A DNA stretch of 64,000 nt from the NCBI GenBank assembly GCA_011799875.1, contig CM022303.1, positions 71,015,680-71,079,679 on the forward strand. The letters run 5' to 3'. This document shows positions 21,769 through 31,853 of the stretch, in pieces. Position 1 is the stretch's first letter; every line of letters starts with the position of its first letter. The notes beneath the pieces are model-generated. The model did not search any database, was not told the DNA's origin, and worked only from the letters and a program-made list of their open reading frames with translations. Source of the DNA: Thinopyrum elongatum (Eukaryota; Streptophyta; Magnoliopsida; Poales; Poaceae). The position numbers were made by a program, and so were the translations under genes.

Positions 21769-23834
21769 TAGGTGCACCGTCGTCCGGAAACACGTTCTGG
21801 ACGGGAACCCTCTTCCTCCCTGGCGATCGCAGCCAGCCCGGCACGCCCGACGGCGTTTGCGCCGACACGCTGCATGGCGTGGAAGTTGTTTGTGCCGCAA
21901 GCAAGCTCGCTGATCTCATCGGCGGGATCCGCCTCTTCGACAAGCCCGCACTCGACGCGGGAGCAGCTAGCTCCGAGAGCTGCCTCGTCGATCTCCTCGG
22001 CAAGCTTCACATCGCCGATGAGTCGGTCTCCGACCCGGAGTCTGTTGGCTCCACCGACCTGCTCGTCGACATGGTCGTCGATGCCGACGTCGCGCTTCCT
22101 GATGCCTTCCCCGGTGACGTGTTGATCTTCGACGATCCACTTCCCGCTGCAGACAGCAGCGCCGGCACCAGCACCGTCATTGAGGTGCTGGTCATCAGCC
22201 ACGATGGAACCTCTGACCAGGCCGGCCGGGACCCGTTGCAGGCGGCAATGCGGGACCTGTCCGCTCCCGTAGCGCCCGGTGTGAGCGGTGAAACGCTGGA
22301 GGCATGCCGTATCGCACTTCTCGACAGCGCCAACAAGTTGGCGGCCATGAGACGCCTCACCGAGGCTTACCACTGCGAGATCGACCGCGCCGTCTGCGGC
22401 ACACCGGCTGCTGGCGAACCCAGCCGCGTGGGCACGGTCCGGCAGCGCGGCGCCGCCATCGCCAGCATGTTGGGGGCCGATCGCCCGGTCTACGCCACGC
22501 CCATGGAGAACTTGCGCGCCGCCCAGGCAGCGGCAGACGAGCTGGACCGCCAGGAGGGCGACGAACATCGTTGCATGACGGAGCGCGTCCAGCAGCTCAT
22601 CGATGCGGCCGCCGCGCAGCAAGAAGCCGGCCGCCGCGTGGTGGAACCCGGCCTACAGGCTGGGAACCTTCCCCCTCGCCGGGAGCACGGCGCGACCTCC
22701 CGGACGCCGACAGCCAGCACCCGCGACCAAGAGCTGGCTGCTAGCCGCAGGCGCACCCGCATTTCCATCGAGCGCGACCAAGACGACCGCCCATGAGCAG
22801 TGGAACGGCGGGATGGTCGTCCGCCTCTCCCGCGCAGGGAGAGGCGTGCCTCCCCGCCGCCTGTTGAGCATCCGACTCTCGGAGGCCGGCTGGGCCCCCG
22901 TGAAGGAGTCGGAGAGAACGATGCCCGCAACCGGATCGACCGCTTGGCTCGGTCCCTGGCGTTGGAAGAAGAAGATGCAATCGGCCCGCCTTGTTTCGCC
23001 CCCCGCATTCGCGATGAGCCCTTCCCCAAAGGGTTCTCGCTCCCTCGGGACACTCCTAAGTACAACGGCTCTGTGAAGCCAGAAGATTGGCTGGTCGACT
23101 ACTCCACAGCCGTCAGCATAGCGAACGGCAACAAGCGTGTCGCCGTGAAGTATGTTCTGCTCATGCTCCAGGGCACGGCCCGAACCTGGCTGAACAGCCT
23201 CAAGACCTACAGCGTCAACAGCTAGTTAGACTTCACCGAAGTTTTCATCCGCAACTTCACCAGCACCTACAAGCGGCCGCCCAAGCCTCGCCAGCTCTCC
23301 CTGTGCGTCCAAGGCCCGATCGAGTCCACCCGCGAATACTTAACGCGGTGGGCCAAGCTGCGCAACTCCTGCGAAGGGGTTCATGAGGTGCAAGCCATTG
23401 AATACTTCACTGCCGGGTGCCGGGAGGGCACCCTACTCAAGCACCGGCTCCTCTGCGACGAGCCAGCCACGCTCGACGAGCTGTTGATCATAGTGGACAA
23501 GTATGCCACTGCCGACTCCTCCATGAAGTCGGAACTCCGGGTGGATGCGTCAGGCAAGATGCTCCCTCCGGCTCCTCAGACACCGGCTGGTGATTCCAGT
23601 CGGCACCAACAGTTAAACGACAATAAGCGCAAGGCCCCGCAGCCGGCTACCACCAGCCGGCAGGTGGCGACAGTCGAAGACCAGGAGCCAGAAGAGCAGC
23701 CCGGCCCCAAATGCCATAAGGGCGGCAAGCCTGACTGGTTGCCCGCCTTCTCGTTTGAGCAAACCCTCGACGCTCCCTACAAGTTCCATAGCGGTGCGAA
23801 GCCATCCAACCACACCACCCGGAAGTGCCACTAG
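21769..23834 (+). pseudogene. Tat-A gag
   Basis: Capsid precursor in one frame from the PBS to a TAG at 23832. The N-terminal part is Ala/Asp-rich. The retrotransposon gag domain (PF03732 type) is at about 23130-23400, with LMLQGTARTWLNSL and FIRNFTSTYKRP. The C-terminal part has an H..H..C finger remnant (KFHSGAKPSNHTTRKCH). Breaks: TGA at 22797 and TAG at 23223 where Trp is expected before LDFTEVF. The exact start is unclear because the frame is open back through the LTR. Confidence 0.82.
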
Positions 23835-24779
23835 CTCACCCGCATCGCCAGAGGCGAAGGGCTGCCTCCGCCGCCTGCTGGCCCGCCGCCTCTGCCTCCC
23901 CAGCAGCTGGCGGTCCGACCAGCCGGCACGATCCAAGACAAGTTTCCTGAAGAGCATGGAGCTTACGTCGTCTTCACCAGCGTGACTGACGACAGGCACA
24001 GCCGGCGTCAACAGCGCCGAGAAGTGAATACTGTTACCTCTGAAGCCCCAGAGTTCATGCACTGGTCGGAGAAGCCGGTCAGTTGGAGCCGAGCTGACCA
24101 CTCGGAGGTGATGCCTTCTCCGGGTTCCTATGCCCTGGTGTTGGATGCCACCTTCGCAACAGAGAGGTGAGCTGCTCGTTTCTCCCGAATTCTGATAGAC
24201 GGCGGTAGCAGCATCAACATCCTCTACCGCGACACCATGGAGAAGTTGTGCATCAAAGAGAAATAGCTCCAGCCTAGCCGGACTGTCTTCCATGGCATTG
24301 TGCCTGGCCTATCCTGCTCACCAATCGGCAAGATCAAGATAGATATCCTCTTTGGAGACAAGAGTCACTTCCGCCGAGAGCCAATCTGGTTCGAGGTGGT
24401 TGACCTTGAGAGCCCCTACCACGCGTTGCTTGGCCGGCCTGCTCTGGCCAAGTTCATGGCGGTCCCCCACTACGCCTACCTCAAGATGAAGATGCCGGGC
24501 ACCAAGGGCATTATCACCATAGCCGGCGACTACCAGAAGTCTGCCGAGTGTGCTGCAGCCAGTAGTCGGCTGGCCGAGTCCCTTGTGATTGCTGCCGAGA
24601 AGCGGCTCCTTGACCAGGTTGTGGCCATGGCCGGCAAGTAGCCGGACCTATCGCCAAATCCCAAGGAGTCAGAAGCTCAGGGCTCTTTCCAGCCGGACAA
24701 AGAAACCAAGAACATACCCTTGGACAGAGCACCTGGAGAAGTTCGTTGTCATAGGAGCTCACCTTGACAGCAAATAGGA
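23835..24779 (+). pseudogene. Tat-A protease region
   Basis: Aspartic protease of the polyprotein. The active-site motif ILIDGGSSINILY is at about 24189-24227 (Asp at 24198). HALLGRPALAKFMAVPHYAYLKMKMPG follows, as in Tat-B. Breaks: TGA at 24168, TAG at 24264, TAG at 24639, a frameshift near 24735 and TAG at 24775. Confidence 0.82.
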
Positions 24780-26106
24780 AGGCGAGCTCGTCGATTTCCT
24801 CCGTGAGAATCGGGACATCTTTGTGTGGTCTCCAAAGGACATGCCGGGTGTTCCGACGGATTTCGCCGAGCACAAGCTACATGTCAGAGCAGATGCAAAA
24901 CCAGTCAGACAACCCCTCCGCCGCCCGTCGGAGGAGAAGAGAGGAATTGTTGGTGAAGAGATAGCCCGGCTTCTAGCAGCCGGCTTCATTATGGAAGTAT
25001 TCTTCCCAGAGTGGCTAGCCAACCCAGTCCTTGTACTAAAGAAGAATAACAAATGGCGCATGTGTATTGACTACACCAGCCTCAACAAAGCTTGCCCAAA
25101 GGATCCGTTCGCCTTGCCTCGGATCGACCAAGTGATAGACTCCACAGCCGGAAGCGAGCTGTTGAGTTTCTTGGATGCCTATTCGGGGTACCACCAGATT
25201 AAGTTAAGCCCGGCCGACCGCCTGAAGACCGCCTTCATCACACCATTCGGAGCCTTCTGCTACCTGGCCATGACATTCGGCTTGAGAAATGCCGGTGCCA
25301 CGTTCCAGCGTTGCATGCAGAAGTGCCTCCTCAAGCAACTCGGCAGAAATGCCCACGTCTATGTAGACGATATTGTGGTGAAGACGGAGAAGCGCGGTAC
25401 CCTCCTGGAAGATCTCAAGGAAACTTTTGATAATCTGCGCCGTTTTCAAATCAAGCTCAACCCAGAGAAGTGTGTCTTTGGAGTGCCAGCCGGCCAGCTC
25501 CTCGGTTTCCTTGTCTCAGAACGCGGCATAGAGTGCAACCCTGTCAAGATCAAGGCCATCGAGAGGATGGAGAGGCCCACCCGACTGCGAGACGTCCAGA
25601 AGTTCACAGGCTGCTTGGCATCCATCAGCCACTTCATCAGTCGGCTGGGCGAGAAGGCTCTTCCCCTGTACCAGCTGATGAAGAAGACCACTCATTTCGA
25701 GTGGAACGACAAGGCGTACGAGGCGTTCCTCCAGCTCAAGAAGATGTTGACCACGCCGCCCGTCCTGGCCGCCCCGGCTGCCAAGGAGCCTATGCTTCTC
25801 TACATCGCCGCCACCAGCCAGGTGGTCAGTACAGTTATGGTGGTAGAGCGCCAAGAGGACGGCAAGGCGCTGCCGGTCTAGAGGCCCGTCTACTACTTGA
25901 GTGAGGTGCTGTCGGCTTCCAAACAGAACTACCCTCATTACCAAAAGTTGTGCTATGGCGTGTATTTTGCCGCCAAGAAGCTCAAGCCGTACTTTCAAGA
26001 GCATCCCATCACGGTCGTCTGCACCGCCCCGCTTGCGGGGATCATAGGCAGTAGAGACGCATCGGGCCGAGTGGCCAAGTAGGCCATCGAGCTGGCCCCC
26101 TACACC
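24780..26106 (+). pseudogene. Tat-A reverse transcriptase and degenerate first RNase H
   Basis: RT with DMPGVPTDFAEHKL, CIDYTSLNKACPKDPFALPRID, LDAYSGYHQIKL and YVDD at 25360-25371; the RT part is free of stops. The RNase H that normally follows (25700-26060) is recognisable by RPVYYLSEVL and HPITVV. It has LLYIAATSQVVS where Gypsy elements usually have a catalytic Asp motif (TDAS), so it is probably only structural. Stops: TAG 25879 (Gln expected, as in Tat-B) and TAG 26080 (Trp expected). Confidence 0.88.
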
Positions 26107-26640
26107 ATCTTCTACCAGCCTCGCACCGCCATCAAGTCCCAAGCACTGGCCAACTTCCTCGTCGACTGGGCCGAGACCCAGTACCTGCCGCTAGCTCCAG
26201 ACTCCACTCATTGGCGGATGCACTTTGATGGCTCGAAGATGCGCACCGGTTTGGGAGCCGGCGTCGTCCTCACCTCTCCCAAAGGCGACAAGCTCAGATA
26301 CGCGCTGCAAATCCACTTTGCCGCCTCCAACAACGTGGCCGAGTATGAGGCGCTAGTACACGGACTTCGGCTGGCCAAGGAGATTGGCATCCGCCGGATT
26401 CTGTGCTACGGCGATTCGGACTTGGTGGTCCAACGGTCGTCCGGCGACTGGGACGCCAAGGATGCAAATATGGCGAGCTACCGCTTCCTCGTCCAGCAGA
26501 TCAGCGGATACTTTGATGGGTGCGAGTTCCTTCATGTGCCACGGGCCAACAACGAGCAAGCAGATGCCCTGGCGCGGATCGGCTCCACCCGGCAAGCCAA
26601 ACCAGCCGGCGTGTCCCTTCAGTGCCTCCGCAAGCCGTCT
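26107..26640 (+). pseudogene. Tat-A second RNase H (archaeal-type, aRNH)
   Basis: A complete RNase H of the type acquired by Tat elements, with acidic residues in HFDGS, EYEAL, CYGDSDLV and NEQADALA all present. It follows the degenerate RNase H and precedes integrase. This stretch has no internal stop. Part of it (26128-26410) recurs at 31570-31853. Confidence 0.85.
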
Positions 26641-26699
26641 ATTAAGCCTTCCCCGGAATCAGAATCCATCTTCGTGCCGGTTGCCCCCGAAGCAGTCGG

Positions 26700-26930
26700 A
26701 TCCGACTCGGGGCCTGCAGCAGCTGGCCCGGGGACTTCGGCAGGCGGCACGGGGACTGCAGCAGCCGCACCCGGCCCGGGGACTTTGCAACCCGGCCCGG
26801 GGGCTGCAGCAGCCGGCCCGGGGACTTCGGCAGGCGGCTCGGGGACTGCAGCAGTCGCACCCGGCCTCGGGGACTCCACAACCCGGCCCGGGGGCTGCAG
26901 CAGTCGGCCCGGGGACTTCGACAGCGCAGC
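26700..26930 (+). repeat. Coding minisatellite between aRNH and integrase in Tat-A
   Basis: Imperfect repeats of GGCCCGGGGACT and GGCTGCAGCAG words encode a Gly/Pro/Ala/Thr linker (GPGTSAGGTGTAAAAPGPG...). The frame before the block differs from the frame after it. Slippage here, near 26870, has broken the polyprotein. Tat-B lacks the block. Confidence 0.8.
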
Positions 26931-28288
26931 AAGACGCAGCCGACTCCACCCCGCCACCTCCCAACCCAACCGCCCTAGTTTCAGTGGCTGTAATGACGGT
27001 GGATGAAGTCGAAGCACCATCATGGGCGCAGCCCATCCTCAACTTTCTGGTAAGCGGAGAGCTGCCAGTTGATGAGATCTCGGCCCGGCAGGTGCAACGC
27101 CGGGCAGGAGCTTACACGATAGTAAACAGAGAGCTTGTCAGGCGCAGCGTGACTGACGTTTTCCAACGCTGCGTCGAACCAGAGAAAGGCAAGGCAATCC
27201 TCAGAGACATACATCAAGGCGAGTGCGGCCACCACGCGGCCTCCAGATCCCTTGTCGCCAAAGCTTTCCGCCATGGTTTCTTCTAGCCGACGGCTTTGGA
27301 GGATGCCAAGGATTTGGTCAAGAAATGCAAGGGGTGCCAAAAATTCAGCTCCAAGCAACATCTGCCGGCTTCCGCACTCAAGACCATCCCCCTTACCTGG
27401 CCCTTTACCGTCTGGGGGCTGGACATGGTGGGCCCATTCAAGACAGCACGCGGTGGCATGACCCATCTGCTGGTCGCCGTGGACAAATTCACCAAGTGGA
27501 TTGAAGCAAAACCAATCAAGAAACTAAACGATCCGACTGCTGTGACCTTCATCGCGGATATCACCGTCCGGTACGGTGTACCACACAACATCATCACCGA
27601 CAATGGCACTAACTTTGCTAAAGGCGCCTTGGCCCATTTCTGCTCGACGCAGGGCATCCGACTGGACTTAGTGTCCGTTGCCCATCCGCAGTCAAACGGC
27701 CAGGTAGAACGAGCAAACGGCCTCATCTTATCCGGTATCAAACCCCGACTGGTCGAGCCGCTGGAGCGCTCGGCCGGCTGCTGGATCGACGAGCTGCCAG
27801 CCGTCCTCTGGAGTCTCCGCACCACTTCGAACAAATCACCCGGTTTCACTCCCTTCTTCCTCGTATACGGGGCCGAGGCCGTCATCCCAACTGACGTCGA
27901 GTTCGACTCGCCTCGCGTCACCATGTACATGGAGGCGGAGGCGAAGGAAGCACGAGAAGACGGCATCGATCTTCTGGAAGAAGGCCGGCTGTTAGCCCTC
28001 AGCCGGTCCGCCATCTACCAGCAGAGCCTGCGCCGCTACTACAGTCGGAAGGTCAAGCCACGATCCTTCCAAGAGGAAGACCTTGTGCTCCGGCTGATCC
28101 AGCGAACAGCTGGCCAGCACAAGCTCTCGGCCCCTTGGGAAGGCCCCTTCATCATCAGCAAAGCCTTAGGCAACGACTCCTACTACCTCATCGACGTGCA
28201 GAAGCCTAGGGCGCGCAAGAGGGACGATTCCGGCAAGGAAACGGAGCGCCCATGGAACGCAAATCTCCTCCGAAGATTTTACAGTTAA
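26931..28288 (+). pseudogene. Tat-A integrase
   Basis: Integrase at the end of pol. The zinc-binding HHCC part is at 27220-27345 (CGHH ... CKGCQKF). The catalytic D,D,E are in TVWGLDMVGPF, IITDNGTNF and PQSNGQVERAN. The C-terminal part has LVLRLIQRTAGQHKLSAPWEGPFII and ends WNANLLRRFYS. A single TAG at 27284 replaces the Trp seen in Tat-B. The stop is 28286-28288. Confidence 0.9.
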
Positions 28289-29169
28289 TGCAGTATGTAC
28301 CACGCTACCCTTTTTGTACTAAGGGCAGAGACACCGGGTCCCTCGAGGAGCACTCGGGGCCTACCTTCCTTATCTTTTTATAAGTTTCATGCCTTGTATG
28401 AGTTATTTCATTTCTCCGCCCGGCACCGGGTCCGACCTGTCGGCCCGGGGGCTTGACGCCTTGTACTATGTCGGCGCTACCTGTAGTCGGACAAGTAGTG
28501 TGCCGGCATCTAAGCCCACCCTTGCCATAAGCCGTAGCTCGCAAAGCGACTGTTTGGCCGGCGAGGGTCAAAGGCAGGAAATGGTGCCCACATGAAAAAT
28601 GGCTAAGGACGAAAGCACCCGCATAGGCCAAGTCGGCTCATCGCTTAGCCGTTCGGTTGCTGAGCAGCTGGACGGCCGGCTTCTCACTTAGATTGCTACA
28701 TTCTAAGCGGCCAAAGTACTTGTCTTCCCAAAATGGCCAAGTACTCGACCCGGCCAGCAGACCGAAGAATGGCTATCTAGCCGGCGAGGTGGCAGCCAAG
28801 GGAAGGCGGCAAAGGAAAAAGCCAAAAGAACAGAAAGCAAGACAAGTCAGAACTCGGCGAAGCACATCTTGTGCGAAATTAGATCACATAGCAAGAGGCC
28901 CTCGGCCAGCATTCAACAAAGTTTGAATACACCCAGTGGGTGGAACTGCGCGAATTTAACAAAGTTTGTTCTAAAGATTACCAAAGCAGGAAAAGATAAG
29001 ATAAGTTGGCAGCCTAGGCCAAATGAGCAACAGGCGAGTCCGGCAGGTTGGTGGAGTCGGCGGCCCCAGCTGGTAGAGTGGACGTCTGGCGAGTCTCGGC
29101 TTGGTCGCCTTCTGCAGCAGTCGGTGCACTCGCATGCGGCTCGTTGCTCGAGGCCCAATCAAGCTGAGG
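28289..29169. other. Tat-A spacer between pol and antisense gene
   Basis: 880 bp without coding potential, GC-rich in the left half and AT-richer near 28920-29010. The 3' ends of pol and of the antisense gene face each other across it. Confidence 0.6.
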
Positions 29170-31569
29170 CTAGGCGTCCGCTTCGCCCTCCGGTGCGTCG
29201 CCTTCACCATCCTCATCTTCCTCGTCCTCGCCTTCATCGCTTGAGGCGATTTCTTCTGCCGAGTCCTCGCCGTCATTCGGGTTCAGCCCGAACCAGTCCA
29301 TCGGCACCTCGGCACCCTCCTCGTCCAGTTCGGGGAAGAAGACGCTGGTGTCGGTGTACTCGGCGATCGCCACCGCACGATGGGTGAGCGCTGGCCCCGC
29401 CGCCACCAGCTCTTCCATGTCCTCCTGCCGGAACGTGGCCAACTGGGCTAGGTCTAGCCCAGGATACCACGCCTTGACGAACTCCAAGGCTCTTCAGGCA
29501 CCTGCCCGAGTGGAGGAGCCCCTCCAAGCCTCGAAGCGGCCGATTGCCGCCTCCAACCAGTCGGCGGTCCGACTGGGGGTCCGCGGAGCTTGGCCGCCTG
29601 GCCAGAGGGCGGAAACCAGCTGAGACCCGGCACGCTGAAGGCGGCGGACCAGATGGTGAACCGGCTGCAGGCGTGTCCGGACGGCCAGGAGCTGCTCGTT
29701 CATATTCCGAGGCGCGTCGGGCAGGATCTCCACTCCTTCCCTCCTACGCTGGTCACGCCGCGCCTCGATGGCCTGGCTGACGGCGACGGCGTGGCCAGGA
29801 AAGAAGTCTACGCAAAAGAAAAACAAAGGTCAGAAGCCGAAGGCCGACTCCCAATGCAGTCGGCAGCTACTCCAAAGAAAGAAGCTTACCGTCGATCATG
29901 TCCTCAATCTCGCCGTAGCCAGCAGTGAGGATCGCCTCCTTCTCGGCCCACTTTGAGCGTTCGACCTCAAACTCGACCTGAAGGGCGCCTTCCGCCTCCT
30001 TGAACTTCTGGAGCTCCGCCTTGTGATGGTCCGCCTGGTCCGCCAACTTCTTGGGCAGACGGTCCCACTCCAGGGCCGCCTTGCGGCGCTCCTCCTCCTT
30101 AACGCGCAGCTCGATCTGAACTTCGCCCAGATGCTGCTGCAGTGTGGCGTTGGCTCCTGCAAAAGTGAGAAAAAGAAGACAATCAACAAAGACGACCAAA
30201 TAAGAAAAGTGGTTGCCAGAAGATCCGGCCCGACTGCTCAGCAGTCGGCCTGAATCTCGGGGGCTACACCCAGCGGGTGCGCTGACGCGCCCCCGCAAGG
30301 AAGAAGACAGAGCGCTTACTTCGGCTTTCGGTGAGGTCGGCGGTCCGCCTAGCCAACTCCTGGACCTGGGAGTTGAAGGCGGCTGCGCGGATGTTGTGGT
30401 AGTCCTGCAGCAAAGGCAAAGAAGAGAAAACACGTTAGCACTCGGAACCTACCTTAAAGTTCCGGGCCACCTGCTCAGCAGCCGGCCCGGAACTTGGGGG
30501 TTACACCCAGTGGGTGCGCTGGCGCGCCCCCACGGAAGATTGCAAGAATCTAAAAACAAAGCAAGGAGGCATACCCGAACGGCCGTTCGGGTCGCCAGGA
30601 ACGCCTTCGTACACTGCTGAAAGGCGGCGCCTTGGGCCTAGAGTTGGGCCTGAACGTCCTGCGCGGCCTTGTTCAGCACGCCCGTCCCACCCCCAGGCGT
30701 CCACTCTAGCGGGGCGGCGCTGGTGGCCTCTGCATATGGGGCCGACGAGCTCGCGGCCCCGATCTCCTGCGCCCGTGGCGCCGAGGCCTCTTTCGCCGCA
30801 CGCTGGCGCGCCGAAGGACGGACCGTGGGAGTTGCCCCCACCGCCAACTCGCTGCTGACTTGCGGCGCCGGTGGTGCGACAGGCTGATTGCTTTGGGCCC
30901 CGGCTGCCGGCGATCGCAGGGGGACCTCTGCCCCCGAGTCGATGGCATCGCCTTCCCCCCTCTCCATGACCGGCTGGTCGTCGCCGGCCCATCCAGTCGG
31001 CACGGGGATCTTTGGTGCTGGCGGCGCCGCGCGCAGCGGGATAATAAGCTGCGGAGTCCGGCCGCGGGCGGATTCTTCCGCTTGTGCCTTGGCGGCCGCT
31101 TCCGCCTGAGACTTGGCGGCGGCGTCCGCCCGGATCTTGGCCGCGGCATCTGCTTGAGCCTTGGCCGCCTCTGCCTCCTGCCTTTCCTCCTCCTCCCGCT
31201 CCTCACGCGCCTCCCGCGCGTTCCTCTCCGTCGCCGCCCGGAGGTCGGCGAGCGGGTCCGCCCGGCGAGTATTGGCGGAGCCCTCCGTCGCCCCGACCAC
31301 GGAAGCAGTGGTAGACCGCTCAAGCGTTAGTGGAGCACTGATTCGAGGAAGACAAAAGGAAGCTCAGAAAAAGGTTGCAAAGAAGAAAAGAAAAGTACGA
31401 CCAGTCACTTCCGCGGACACCATCGGGGGCTGCTTCGGGGCCCTCTGGAACTGGGCCGCTCTTGCGGCGGCCTCTTGCCGCTTGGTCGTGGCGTCCGTGT
31501 TCTTGGACTTCTTCGGCCGGCTGCCGAACAGCAGCGAGCCGGCTCGGCGCTTGTGTGGGCCGCCTGGTG
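29170..31569 (-). pseudogene. Tat-A antisense additional ORF (aORF), five visible exons, N-terminus lost
   Basis: A spliced gene running opposite to pol. Exons by GT-AG signals and open frames: about 31569-31398, 31337-30575, 30404-30320, 30156-29890 and 29807-29170. The first has a KKSKN/TTKRQ basic patch. The second is Ala/Glu/Lys-rich, with repeated AAAK(I/S/A)QAEAAAK units. The fourth is a Lys/Glu coiled coil. The fifth ends in an acidic tail (DEGEDEEDEDGEGD). TAG at about 30636 and TGA at about 29491 interrupt it. The last exon resembles the end of the Tat-B aORF (TRAGARRALEFVKAWYPGLD against ARAGAVTALSRAKAWLPELD). The N-terminal domain expected right of 31570 is gone. Confidence 0.72.
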
Positions 31570-31853
31570 CCGCCATCAAGTCCCAAGCACTGGCCGACTT
31601 CCTTGTCGACTGGGCCGAGACCCAGTACGTGCCGCCAGCTCCAGACTCCACTCATTGGCGGATGCACTTTGATGGCTCGAAGATGCGCACCGGTTTGGGA
31701 GCCGGTGTCGTCCTCACCTCTTCCAAAGGCGATAAGCTCAGATACGCGCTGCAAATCCACTTTGCCGCCTCCAACAATGTGGCCGAGTACGAGGCGCTAG
31801 TACACGGACTCCGGCTGGCCAAGGAGATTGGCATCCGCCGGATTCTGTGCTAC
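31570..31853 (+). repeat. Stray RNase H fragment of a Tat-A relative
   Basis: 284 bp nearly identical to 26128-26410 (about 10 differences by eye), same strand, containing the start of the aRNH (WRMHFDGSKM to GIRRILCYG). The left joint lies in a shared CCGCCATCAAG stretch. The right joint passes into the C-run of an array B unit. It is neither an LTR nor a duplicated element end. Confidence 0.88.

Larger units (their letters stand above)
20591..31569 (+). mobile_element. Tat-A: Tat-lineage Ty3-Gypsy element, 3' end lost
   Basis: A plus-strand Gypsy element inserted in a B unit of the array. It has a 5' LTR (20591-21748), a PBS, gag, protease, RT, degenerate RNase H, a second RNase H, integrase, an 880-bp spacer and a convergent antisense gene. 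The RT (GLRNAGATFQRCM, YVDDIVV), the DGGSSIN protease, the extra RNase H after pol and the antisense ORF downstream mark the Tat lineage. The 3' LTR and the N-terminal part of the antisense gene are missing. At 31570 the sequence switches to an RNase H fragment. Ten nonsense codons and two frameshifts break gag-pol. Confidence 0.9.

Noticed and set aside
28971..31330. Plus-strand and alternative-frame ORFs across the Tat-A antisense gene (for example 30860-31330)
   Set aside because: They are GC-driven shadows. The minus-strand frames join at GT-AG sites and match the Tat-B antisense gene, while the plus-strand frames do neither.
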